From contig NZ_CP151633.1 in assembly GCF_038397715.1 (NCBI RefSeq), positions 2,232,001-2,296,000 on the forward strand: 64,000 bases of DNA. The letters are read 5' to 3'. Source of the DNA: Microbacterium sp. LWO14-1.2 (lineage in GTDB: Bacteria > Actinomycetota > Actinomycetes > Actinomycetales > Microbacteriaceae). The first letter of the stretch is position 1. Every line of letters starts with the position of its first letter. A program made the translations under genes and the position numbers. Below are positions 54,622-62,636 of this stretch, one piece after another. The notes under the pieces were generated by a model. The model made no database searches. It saw nothing but the letters and a program-made list of their open reading frames with translations, and was not told the origin of the DNA.

Positions 54622-55191
54622 ATGACCGATCCACGCGAGGCCGCGGCGAGGTACCGCGCGCAGAGGCAGGCCGACGAGGGGGACGAGGAGTCCCGCGTCG
54701 CCACGACTCCCGGCGCCGCCGCGGCTGTCGACCGGGCGGCTTTCATCGAGTCGGCGATCCAGGTCGCGATCCGCCGCGGCGACTTCGACGACCTGCCCGG
54801 TGCGGGCAAGCCGATCGAGGGGCTGGGGACGCAGCACGACCCGGACTGGTGGATCCGTCGCAAGATCGAGACCGAGAACCTCACGGGGCTCGGCCCGCCC
54901 GCGATCATGCTCCGCACCGAGGATCGCGAGCTCGACGCGCAGCTCGACCTGCTCGGGCGGGAGGACGACGTTCGCTCCGTCCTCGACGACTTCAACCGGC
55001 GCGTGATCGAGGCTCGACGCCAGCTGCAGGGCGGGCCGCCCGTCGTCACGGCCCCGCGCGACGTCGATGCCGAGGTGCAGGCGTGGCGCGAGCGACGGGC
55101 CGCGCGCTCCGCCGCCGCATCCGCTCCGGCATCCGACGAGCCGCGTCGGCGGCGTTTCCGCCGCCGTCGCCGAGCCGAACGGCCCGAGTGA
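54622..55191 (+). CDS. DUF1992 protein (DnaJ-homologue C28-like)
   Basis: A 189-aa protein. The DUF1992 domain covers residues about 35-110: AFIESAIQVAIRRGDFDDLPGAGKPIEG and DPDWWIRRKIETENLTGLGP (given here in parts). The family is related to the C-terminal part of human DNAJC28 but no J-domain is present. The C-terminus is a basic tail (RRRRFRRRRRAERPE). The start at 54622 has GGAGGTG. Function unknown. Confidence 0.9.
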   Translation: MTDPREAAARYRAQRQADEGDEESRVATTPGAAAAVDRAAFIESAIQVAIRRGDFDDLPGAGKPIEGLGTQHDPDWWIRRKIETENLTGLGPPAIMLRTEDRELDAQLDLLGREDDVRSVLDDFNRRVIEARRQLQGGPPVVTAPRDVDAEVQAWRERRAARSAAASAPASDEPRRRRFRRRRRAERPE

Positions 55192-55237
55192 GCGACGCGC
55201 CCGCCGCCGATGTCGGAGGCCCGCATAGGCTGGTCGC

Positions 55238-57202
55238 ATGACCGACGTGCTCCCCTCTGGCCTTGAGACCTCCGAGTTCAGCTCCGACACCCGTCCGCAG
55301 GACGATCTGTACCGCCACGTCAACGGAGCGTGGCTCGCGCGCACCGAGATCCCCGGCGACAAGGCGCGGTGGGGCTCGTTCCACCTCCTCGCCGAGCAGG
55401 CCGAGAAAGACGTGCGCACCATCATCGAGGAGTCGCAGGATGCCGAGGGCGGCACCCTCGCCCGCAAGATCGGCGATCTCTTCGCGAGCTTCATGGACAC
55501 CGAGCGCATCGCCGCGGCTGGTGTCTCGCCGCTGGCCGACACTCTCGCCGAGATCGACGCGATCGATGACGTCGCGGCATTCCTCCGCACAGTCGGCGCG
55601 TACGACCGCGACGGGCGCGCCCACCTGATCGGCCTCTACATCGAGCCCGATCCCGGCAACCCCGAGCGGTACGTGCCGTTCCTCGTGCAGTCCGGTCTCT
55701 CGCTGCCCGACGAGAGCTACTACCGGCTCGACACCTTCGAGGGAACGCGCGCGGCCTACCGGGCCCACCTCGAGCGCCTGCTCGCGCTGGCCGGGGTCGC
55801 GGACGCCGCGACGCAAGCGCACCGCTCCATCGCCCTCGAGGGCGAGCTCGCTTCACACCACTGGGACAACGTCCGAAGCCGTGACGCGGTCGCGACCTAC
55901 AACCTCAAGACCTGGGACGAGATCCAGGCGCTCGTCGGAGTGGACCTGACGCCCTGGCGCGAGGCCGTCGCCCCGAACAACGACGGCGCCTTCGCCGAGG
56001 CCGTCGTCTACCAGCCCAGCTTCCTCGAGGGACTCGGCACCCTGCTCGCCGCCGATCGCCTCGACGACTGGAAGGCCTGGCTGCGCGCGCAGGTCGTGCA
56101 CGCCGCCGCCCCCTACCTGACCGACGAGATCGTGCAGGAGAACTTCTCCTTCTACGGCACCGAACTCACCGGCGTCCCCACGATCCGCGAGCGGTGGAAG
56201 CGCGGTGTCTCGGTCACCGAGGGAGCGCTGGGCGAGGCCATCGGCAAGGTCTACGTCGAACGGCACTACCCGCCGACGGCGAAGGCCGCGATGGACGAGC
56301 TCGTCGCGAACCTCATCGAGGCGTACCGGCAGAGCATCACCGACCTCGAGTGGATGACGGCCGAGACGCGCGAGCGCGCTCTCGCGAAGCTCGACGCCTT
56401 CACGCCGAAGATCGGTCACCCCGAGGTGTGGCGCGACTACTCGACGCTCACGATCGACCGTGACGACCTGTTCGGCAACGTCCGTCGCGCGGCGATCTTC
56501 GAGCACGACCGCAACGTCGACAAGATCGGCAAGCCCATCGATCGGACGGAGTGGTACATGCCTCCGCAGATGGTCAACGCGTACTACAACCCGCTCATGA
56601 ACGAGATCGTGTTCCCGGCGGCGATCCTGCAGTACCCCTTCTTCGACGCCTCGCGCGACGCTGCCGCGAACTACGGCGGGATCGGCGCCGTGATCGGACA
56701 CGAGATCGGCCATGGCTTCGACGACCAGGGCAGCCGCTACGGCGGCGACGGCAAGCTCGAGGACTGGTGGACGGATGCCGATCGCGCGGCGTTCGAGGAG
56801 CGCACCGCGGCGCTGATCTCGCAGTACGACGAGCTGGTGCCCGAAGGGCTCGATGCGGAGCACCACGTGAACGGGGCCCTGACCATCGGCGAGAACATCG
56901 GCGACCTCGGCGGTCTCGGCATCGCGCTGAAGGCCTACGAGCTGTCGCTGCGCGGTGCGGAGGCGCCGGTCATCGACGGCCTCACCGGGGTGCAGCGACT
57001 GCTGCTCTCGTGGGCGCAGGTATGGCAGCAGAAGAGCCGTGAGGCCGAGACGCTGCGCCTGCTCACGATCGACCCGCACTCGCCCAACGAGTTCCGCTGC
57101 AACCAGATCGTGCGGAACATCGACGCGTTCTACGAGGCGTTCGGCGTGACGGAGAGCGATGCGCTATGGCTGCCCGAGGAGTCTCGCGTCACCATCTGGT
57201 GA
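55238..57202 (+). CDS. M13-family zinc metallopeptidase (PepO-like)
   Basis: A 654-aa endopeptidase of the neprilysin family. The zinc site is GHEIGHGFDDQG (HExxH), with the third ligand Glu in IGENIGDLGGL (ExxxD). The substrate-backbone motif NAYYNP precedes it. Residues about 20-400 form the capping helical domain (DLYRHVNGAWL, with the conserved NGxW). No signal peptide or membrane helix is present, so it is probably cytoplasmic, cutting oligopeptides, as are PepO enzymes of Gram-positives. The ATG at 55238 has TAGGCT six nt upstream. The C-terminal CxxW of eukaryotic members is replaced by RVTIW. Confidence 0.95.
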   Translation: MTDVLPSGLETSEFSSDTRPQDDLYRHVNGAWLARTEIPGDKARWGSFHLLAEQAEKDVRTIIEESQDAEGGTLARKIGDLFASFMDTERIAAAGVSPLADTLAEIDAIDDVAAFLRTVGAYDRDGRAHLIGLYIEPDPGNPERYVPFLVQSGLSLPDESYYRLDTFEGTRAAYRAHLERLLALAGVADAATQAHRSIALEGELASHHWDNVRSRDAVATYNLKTWDEIQALVGVDLTPWREAVAPNNDGAFAEAVVYQPSFLEGLGTLLAADRLDDWKAWLRAQVVHAAAPYLTDEIVQENFSFYGTELTGVPTIRERWKRGVSVTEGALGEAIGKVYVERHYPPTAKAAMDELVANLIEAYRQSITDLEWMTAETRERALAKLDAFTPKIGHPEVWRDYSTLTIDRDDLFGNVRRAAIFEHDRNVDKIGKPIDRTEWYMPPQMVNAYYNPLMNEIVFPAAILQYPFFDASRDAAANYGGIGAVIGHEIGHGFDDQGSRYGGDGKLEDWWTDADRAAFEERTAALISQYDELVPEGLDAEHHVNGALTIGENIGDLGGLGIALKAYELSLRGAEAPVIDGLTGVQRLLLSWAQVWQQKSREAETLRLLTIDPHSPNEFRCNQIVRNIDAFYEAFGVTESDALWLPEESRVTIW

Positions 57203-57308
57203 CCGTCGGTCGCGCCGCTGCGCGCGACCCGCACGCCCCAGAGGGGTGCCCTGCCGTCGGGCATGTGACGTTCTGGTGACCGATCATCGTCGTCTGTAGG
57301 GCATCCTC

Positions 57309-57326
57309 ACCCCCGGGGGTTACGAT
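57309..57326 (+). promoter_or_regulatory. promoter region with 12-bp palindrome
   Basis: ACCCCCGGGGGT is a perfect palindrome that abuts TACGAT, a plausible -10 box, in front of the gene at 57390. The rest of the 187-nt gap after the M13 gene shows nothing else recognisable. Confidence 0.35.
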
Positions 57327-57389
57327 ATCCGTGCCGTAGGCCGCGAGCCTCCGGCATCCCGCCAATCCGACCCCCTGTAAGGATCACGC

Positions 57390-58313
57390 GTGGGCGCTCC
57401 CGAGCCTCTCGATGGGCCTCCTCTAGCCTCGCTGCGCCGCTCCCAGCGAGCGGGACGCCGCCTGCCGCGGCGCGCTGCCGAGGGGCGTCGTTCGTTCACG
57501 TCGACGCTCCGCGCACTCGAGCAGCTCGCGGATGCGGGAGCGCAGGTCTCGGTGCACGTGGTCGATCTCGACAGCCACGTGCACGTGCTGGCCGGCGACG
57601 ACCACGTCACGATGCCGGTCGCGGGTCTCGGCGTCGTCCCGCTCCTGATCGAGGTCGCGGCAGCGTTCGAGTCGGGCGCGCTCGACCCGCTCGAGATCGT
57701 CGACCGGTCTGCCGTCGACTCGGTCTCGACCTCGGGCGTGTGGCGTCATCTGCATGCCCCCGCGCTGCCGCTCGAAGACCTCGCCGTGCTCGCGGCGACG
57801 GCCGGGGACCCCATCGCCGTCAATGCGCTGCTCACCCGCGTCGGTCACGATCGTGTGCGGCAGCGCATCGAGGACCTCGGCCTGCGTCGCACCGCGCTTC
57901 TCGACCGTTTCCGTGACGAACGCGGCCCCGACGACGCCCCGCAGGTCGCCGTCGGCTCGGCCAGGGAGTTCGCGGGCCTCTTCTCCGCTCTCGTCAACTC
58001 GCAGGTGGTCGGGGCGCCGGTGAGCGCTCAGGTGTCGGAGTGGCTCAGCCTCAACCAGGACCTGAGCCTGGTCGCGGCCGCCACCGGCCTCGACCCGTTC
58101 GCCCACGACCACGACGCGCACGGCCTGCTGTTCATCAACAAGACCGGCCGGGACCGTGGTGTGCGTGCCGAGGCCGGTGTGCTCGCCGGTCCGCGCGCGG
58201 GTGTCGCCTACTCCTTGATCGTGTGCTTCGACGACCTCTCGATCACACATCGACTTCGGGCGCACGACGCGTTCCGCGTGCTCGGGGTCGAGCTGATGGA
58301 GTACACGCACTAG
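57390..58313 (+). CDS. class A beta-lactamase-fold protein without the SxxK serine
   Basis: A 307-aa protein. The start is the GTG at 57390, with AAGGATC before it. Residues about 40-300 follow the class A beta-lactamase/serine hydrolase fold: VSVHVVDLDSHVHVLAG, an omega-like region and the KTG motif in FINKTGRDRGVRAEAGV near residue 250. In the place of SxxK (usually MPAASTIKLPL) it has MPVAGLGVVPLLIEV, so Ser and Lys are Gly and Val. It is therefore unlikely to hydrolyse beta-lactams. No signal peptide is visible. A non-enzymatic sensor or structural role is possible. Confidence 0.8.
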   Translation: MGAPEPLDGPPLASLRRSQRAGRRLPRRAAEGRRSFTSTLRALEQLADAGAQVSVHVVDLDSHVHVLAGDDHVTMPVAGLGVVPLLIEVAAAFESGALDPLEIVDRSAVDSVSTSGVWRHLHAPALPLEDLAVLAATAGDPIAVNALLTRVGHDRVRQRIEDLGLRRTALLDRFRDERGPDDAPQVAVGSAREFAGLFSALVNSQVVGAPVSAQVSEWLSLNQDLSLVAAATGLDPFAHDHDAHGLLFINKTGRDRGVRAEAGVLAGPRAGVAYSLIVCFDDLSITHRLRAHDAFRVLGVELMEYTH

Positions 58314-58367
58314 CCCCCCCGCCGGCACGACCGGCGCCCGGCGACACCGGGTCGCTAGCATCGAAGG

Positions 58368-58763
58368 ATGCCGCGCACCGACTGGACCCCGCATCGCCGA
58401 GACGACGGCGAGCTGCTGGGCTGGATCCACCCCTCCGGCGACGACTGGGTCGCCGTCGACGTGCTCGGTCGGGTGTGCTCCGACCCGACCGACTGGCTCG
58501 ACGCCGAGGCCGCTCTCGACGACCGAGGGATCGCCTGGCTCGCCGATCCCTGGGTGCTCGACGACGAGGCGGGCGGACCGCTGCGGGTGCGCATCCTCGA
58601 GGTCACGCCAGACGACGAGGCCGCACCCGGTCGCATCGTGGTCAAGATCGACGACTTCGGCGACGTGAACCGTCCCCCGACGCAGCAGTACGTGCTGCCG
58701 TGGCCGATGCCGACGCGTCTGCGCCCGCCGCGCCCCGGTGACCCCGACCCGCGCGTGCTCTGA
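58368..58763 (+). CDS. hypothetical protein, 131 aa
   Basis: No family is recognised. It is acidic and Trp/Pro-rich (LLGWIHPSGDDWVAVDVLGR, WLADPWVLDDEAGG), predicted all-beta, and ends QYVLPWPMPTRLRPPRPG. The ATG has TAGCAT six nt upstream. From memory, similar short proteins are common in Microbacteriaceae. Confidence 0.8.
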   Translation: MPRTDWTPHRRDDGELLGWIHPSGDDWVAVDVLGRVCSDPTDWLDAEAALDDRGIAWLADPWVLDDEAGGPLRVRILEVTPDDEAAPGRIVVKIDDFGDVNRPPTQQYVLPWPMPTRLRPPRPGDPDPRVL

Positions 58764-58809
58764 CGCGAACGCTGCGACGCGCAGCGCGACTCCGTCCGCC
58801 CTCGGACAC

Positions 58810-60252
58810 TCAGCCCGGAAGCGAGGGGTGCTGCTCGCTCGCCCGCTGCCGCGGGATGAACAGCGACAGGACGACCGCGACGAGGCCGGCGGCGATCGCG
58901 AGCCAGAAGCACACGTCGAACGCCGCCCTGGTCGGCACCGCGACCCCGCCGACGTCGACGCTCATCGCCGCGAGCACGCCGCCCATGACCGCGGAGGCGC
59001 TCGACGTGCCGACCGAGCGGAAGAGCGCGTTGAGACCGTTCGAGGCTCCGGTCTCGTTCGCGGGGACCGAGCGCATGATGATCATCGGCATCGCGGCGAA
59101 CGTGAAGCCGATTCCCACGCCGATGAGCAGGTTGGCGGCGAGGATGTGCCACACCTCGCTCGACCACAGCAGCACGAACACGTAGGCGAGCACGATCGCC
59201 ACCGCCCCGACCGTGAAGAGCGGCCGGGGTCCGACGGTGCGCTCGAGCCATCCGGAGAGCGGAGAGATGACCATCATCACGAGTCCGGCCGGCATGATGA
59301 CGAGCGCCGCAGACACCATGTCGAGACCGAAGCCTGACCCCGTCGCGACCGGCATCTCGAGCAGCTGCGGGAACGTGACGTTCGAGGCGAACAGCGCGAA
59401 GCCCATGCCGATCGCGGCGATGTTCGTGAACAGCACGGCGGGACGGGCGGCCACGCGCAGGTCGAGCAGCGGGTCATCGGTGCGCAGCTGGTACCAGCCC
59501 CAGATCAGCAGCACGGCGACACCGCCGATGATGCTCGCGAGAGTCAGCGGGGCGGTCCAGCCCCACTCGGCACCACGGGAGACGAACAGCAGGATGCCGG
59601 TGAGGCCGATCGCGAGCCCGATGGCGCCGAGCACATCGAGGCGGCCGGGGAAGCGCAGCACATCCTCCGGGACGACGAGCAGCACGAGCACGAGGCCGAT
59701 GACGCCGAGGCCGGCGGCGAGCCAGAACAGCCAGTGCCAGTCGGCGTTCTCGGCGAGCAGCGCCGCCACCGGCATCCCGATCGCGCCCCCGACGCCCATG
59801 GTCGCGCTCATCAATGCGACGGCCGTGCCGAGGCGTTCCGAGGGCAGCACGTCGCGCATGATCGCGATGCCGAGCGGGACGACGCCGGTGACGGCGCCCT
59901 GCAGCGCGCGGCCGATGATGACGCCGACGATCGAGCCCGACAGGGCGGCGATCAGCGAACCGACGATGAGCAGGCCGAGAAGCACGATCACGACACGGCG
60001 CTTGCCGTACATGTCGCCGAGCCGACCGGAGATCGGCGTCGCCACCGCGGCGACGAGGAGGGTGATCGTGACCACCCACGTGGTGTCCTCGCGGGAGGCG
60101 TTCAGCAGTCGGGGGAGCTCCGCTTGCAGAGGCACCACGAGCGTGAACATGAACGACGAGCAGAGGCCCGCGAAGGCGAGCACCGCGACGATCGCCCAGC
60201 GCGGGACCTTCCGGGAGAGTCTTCTGCGCGCGCGATCATCGGTCTCTCCCAT
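58810..60252 (-). CDS. MFS transporter, DHA2 (EmrB/QacA) type
   Basis: A 480-aa carrier with 13-14 helices. Motif A is ISGRLGDMYGKRRVVIVLLG, motif B-like GRALQGAVTGVVPLGIAIMRD and motif C MSATMGVGGAIGMPVAALLA, all typical of drug:proton antiporters. The ATG at 60252 has TAGCCT six nt upstream. It is likely a multidrug exporter. No TetR regulator is next to it. Confidence 0.94.
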   Translation of the reverse strand: MGETDDRARRRLSRKVPRWAIVAVLAFAGLCSSFMFTLVVPLQAELPRLLNASREDTTWVVTITLLVAAVATPISGRLGDMYGKRRVVIVLLGLLIVGSLIAALSGSIVGVIIGRALQGAVTGVVPLGIAIMRDVLPSERLGTAVALMSATMGVGGAIGMPVAALLAENADWHWLFWLAAGLGVIGLVLVLLVVPEDVLRFPGRLDVLGAIGLAIGLTGILLFVSRGAEWGWTAPLTLASIIGGVAVLLIWGWYQLRTDDPLLDLRVAARPAVLFTNIAAIGMGFALFASNVTFPQLLEMPVATGSGFGLDMVSAALVIMPAGLVMMVISPLSGWLERTVGPRPLFTVGAVAIVLAYVFVLLWSSEVWHILAANLLIGVGIGFTFAAMPMIIMRSVPANETGASNGLNALFRSVGTSSASAVMGGVLAAMSVDVGGVAVPTRAAFDVCFWLAIAAGLVAVVLSLFIPRQRASEQHPSLPG

Positions 60253-60309
60253 CCCCTCAGGCTATCGGCGGTGTCGGACTCCGGGGCCCGATCGCCCCCC
60301 CGGATCCCG

Positions 60310-61773
60310 TCAGCTGACACCCTTCATGAGTCTGAGCACCGGCTTGACCGACAGCAGCAGTCCTGCGCCGACGGCGATGGCGATCAGGCCGAGGATCGAG
60401 AAGTAGGGCACCTCGTTCTTCGGGTCGTAGAACCGCACGAGCCACCCTGAGATCGCTGTGCCGAGCGCGACCGAGAGGAAGAACAGCGCCACCATCTGCG
60501 TGTGGAAGACCTTCGGTGCGAGCTTGGTCGTCACCGAGAGGCCGACCGGCGAGATGAGGAGTTCGGCGATCGTGAAGACGAGCAGGATGCCGACGATGGC
60601 GAGCAGCGGGGTGGAGTTCGCGCTGCCGTTCGCGAAGATCAGGAACAGCAGGAACGCGGCGCCCATGATCATCGCGCCGAAGGCGAACTTGACCGGCGTC
60701 GACGGCTGGCGCTTCCCGAGCCTCGTCCAGATCGCCGCGAAGACGCCCGACAGGATGATGATGAAGACCGGGTTGATGGACTGCACCCAGGACACGGGCA
60801 TCTCGAAGCCGAACAGGTTCCGGTCGAGGCGCTCGTCGGAGTACACCGTGAGCACCGTGAACTGCTGCTGGTACAGCGACCAGAACGCGACGCTGGTGAT
60901 GAACAGCGGCAGGAACGCCCACACGCGTGACCGCTCGGTCGCATCGATGCGGCGGCTGCCGAGGATGACGGCGAAGTAGGCGATCGCGGCGACGACCGTG
61001 CCGATGATGACGATCGTCGAGAGGTTATCGGCCTTGATGACTCCGAGCAGCACGAGCACGGCGATCACGACGACAGCGGCCGCGGCGACGACTGCCGCGA
61101 GCGGGTACCGCGAGCGGGGCAGCGGATTGGGCACGCGCCGCGCCTCGTCGGGCAGCGCCTTGCGACCGAAGGAGTACTGCACGAGCCCGAGCGTCATGCC
61201 GATCGCGGCGAGGCCGAACCCGAAGTGGAAGCCGAGGGTCGACTGCAGGATGCCGGTGAGGATCGGCCCGAGGAACGCACCGAGGTTGATGCCGAGGTAG
61301 AAGAGCGAGAACCCGGCGTCGCGGCGTGTGTCGTCTGCACTGTAGAGCGTGCCGACCACCGAGGTCGCGTTGGCCTTGAGCCCGCCGGACCCGAGGGCGA
61401 CGAGCACCAGTCCGACGCCGACGCCGAGGAACCCCGGCAGCAGGGCGAGGGCGACATGACCGGCGACGATCACGATCGCGCTGAGGAACAGCACACGCTC
61501 CGAGCCCAGCATCCGGTCGGCGATCCACGCGCCGAGGATTGTCGACAGGTAGACGGAGCCGCCGTAGGCGCCGACGATGCCGCCCGCGACGGCCTGCGAG
61601 AGCCCGAGCCCGCCCTCGGTGACCGAGAAGTACAGGTAGATGAGCAGGATGCCCTGCATGCCGTAGAAGCTGAAACGCTCCCACATCTCCACGCCGAAGA
61701 CGTGGACGAGCGCCCACGGCTGGCCGAAGAACCGGGTGTCGGACGCCGTCGTCGCCGTGTCGCGTGTTGCCAT
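60310..61773 (-). CDS. POT-family proton:oligopeptide symporter
   Basis: A 487-aa carrier. The start is the ATG at 61773, six nt after TACCGT; the longer frame upstream is spurious. The ExxER motif and neighbours (EMWERFSFYGMQGILLIYL) in helix 1 are intact. LFYLGINLGAFLGPILTGIL is the PTR2 signature and Lys/Glu couplers are in the later helices. It imports di- and tripeptides. It lies next to a multidrug exporter. Confidence 0.95.
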   Translation of the reverse strand: MATRDTATTASDTRFFGQPWALVHVFGVEMWERFSFYGMQGILLIYLYFSVTEGGLGLSQAVAGGIVGAYGGSVYLSTILGAWIADRMLGSERVLFLSAIVIVAGHVALALLPGFLGVGVGLVLVALGSGGLKANATSVVGTLYSADDTRRDAGFSLFYLGINLGAFLGPILTGILQSTLGFHFGFGLAAIGMTLGLVQYSFGRKALPDEARRVPNPLPRSRYPLAAVVAAAAVVVIAVLVLLGVIKADNLSTIVIIGTVVAAIAYFAVILGSRRIDATERSRVWAFLPLFITSVAFWSLYQQQFTVLTVYSDERLDRNLFGFEMPVSWVQSINPVFIIILSGVFAAIWTRLGKRQPSTPVKFAFGAMIMGAAFLLFLIFANGSANSTPLLAIVGILLVFTIAELLISPVGLSVTTKLAPKVFHTQMVALFFLSVALGTAISGWLVRFYDPKNEVPYFSILGLIAIAVGAGLLLSVKPVLRLMKGVS

Positions 61774-61866
61774 TCCCCCACGGTACGCCCGCCGCCGAGG
61801 CCGCGGCAGAGGATTCCCCAGGGCGTCGGATTCCGCTATCGCGGGCGAGAGGGGCAGACTGGGGGC

Positions 61867-62559
61867 GTGCGAACCATCCGTGACCTCGACACCGTTGAAC
61901 TGATCATCGACGCGCAGAGCCTGCTGGATTCCATCCGCGGGCCCGAGCGCGTCATCGACGCCGGGACGCTGCGCGCCCTGCAGCAGTCGGGCAACTACGT
62001 CGTCGGGCTCTTCGACGGCGAGGGCGGGGAGGAGCGGATGGTCGGAGCGTCGATCGCGTTCTTCGGCGCCCCGGCTCGTCGTGCGATGCACTCGCACATC
62101 ACGGCTCTCCTTCCCGAGTACCGCGGACGCGGGTGGGGTCGCGAGCTCAAGGAGCACCAGCGCCAGTGGGCGTTCTCCCGCGACGTCGGCCGCATCACGT
62201 GGACGTACGACCCGCTCGTCGCCCGCAACGCGCACTTCTTCCTCTCGGTGCTCGGGGCCCGGGTCACCGGCTACTCGGTCAACCGCTACGGCATCTTCGG
62301 CGGAGGGGACGCCGGAGACGAGAGCGACCGTCTCGACGTGGAGTGGGCGCTCGCCGACATCGCCAAGCCGCCGGCATCCGATCTCGTGGTCGAGACGCTC
62401 GAGATCCCGACCGACATCGAGGCGATGCGGGAGTCCGATCCCGCCGCCGCGCACGAATGGCGCACGCGCCTGCGCGCGCAGATGGAGGGACTACTCGGGA
62501 GCGGCCTGCGGATCGCCGGTTTCGACGTCGAGCGCGGGTACCTGTTCACGCGGGCATAA
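61867..62559 (+). CDS. GNAT-family acetyltransferase-like protein
   Basis: A 230-aa protein. The start is the GTG at 61867, six nt after CAGACT. The acetyl-CoA loop is HITALLPEYRGRGWGRELKE, with the R/Q-x-x-G-x-G/A pattern as RGRGWG. The following strand ITWTYDPLVARNAHFFLSVL is typical of a GNAT group related to chorismate-linked or YitI-like proteins. Substrate unknown. Confidence 0.9.
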   Translation: MRTIRDLDTVELIIDAQSLLDSIRGPERVIDAGTLRALQQSGNYVVGLFDGEGGEERMVGASIAFFGAPARRAMHSHITALLPEYRGRGWGRELKEHQRQWAFSRDVGRITWTYDPLVARNAHFFLSVLGARVTGYSVNRYGIFGGGDAGDESDRLDVEWALADIAKPPASDLVVETLEIPTDIEAMRESDPAAAHEWRTRLRAQMEGLLGSGLRIAGFDVERGYLFTRA

Positions 62560-62636
62560 TCCGGCGCGGATAAGATTGACGTGCCCGGATTCCCGGGTTT
62601 CTCCGCTTCCCGCCGCATCCGACCATTGGAGCCACC

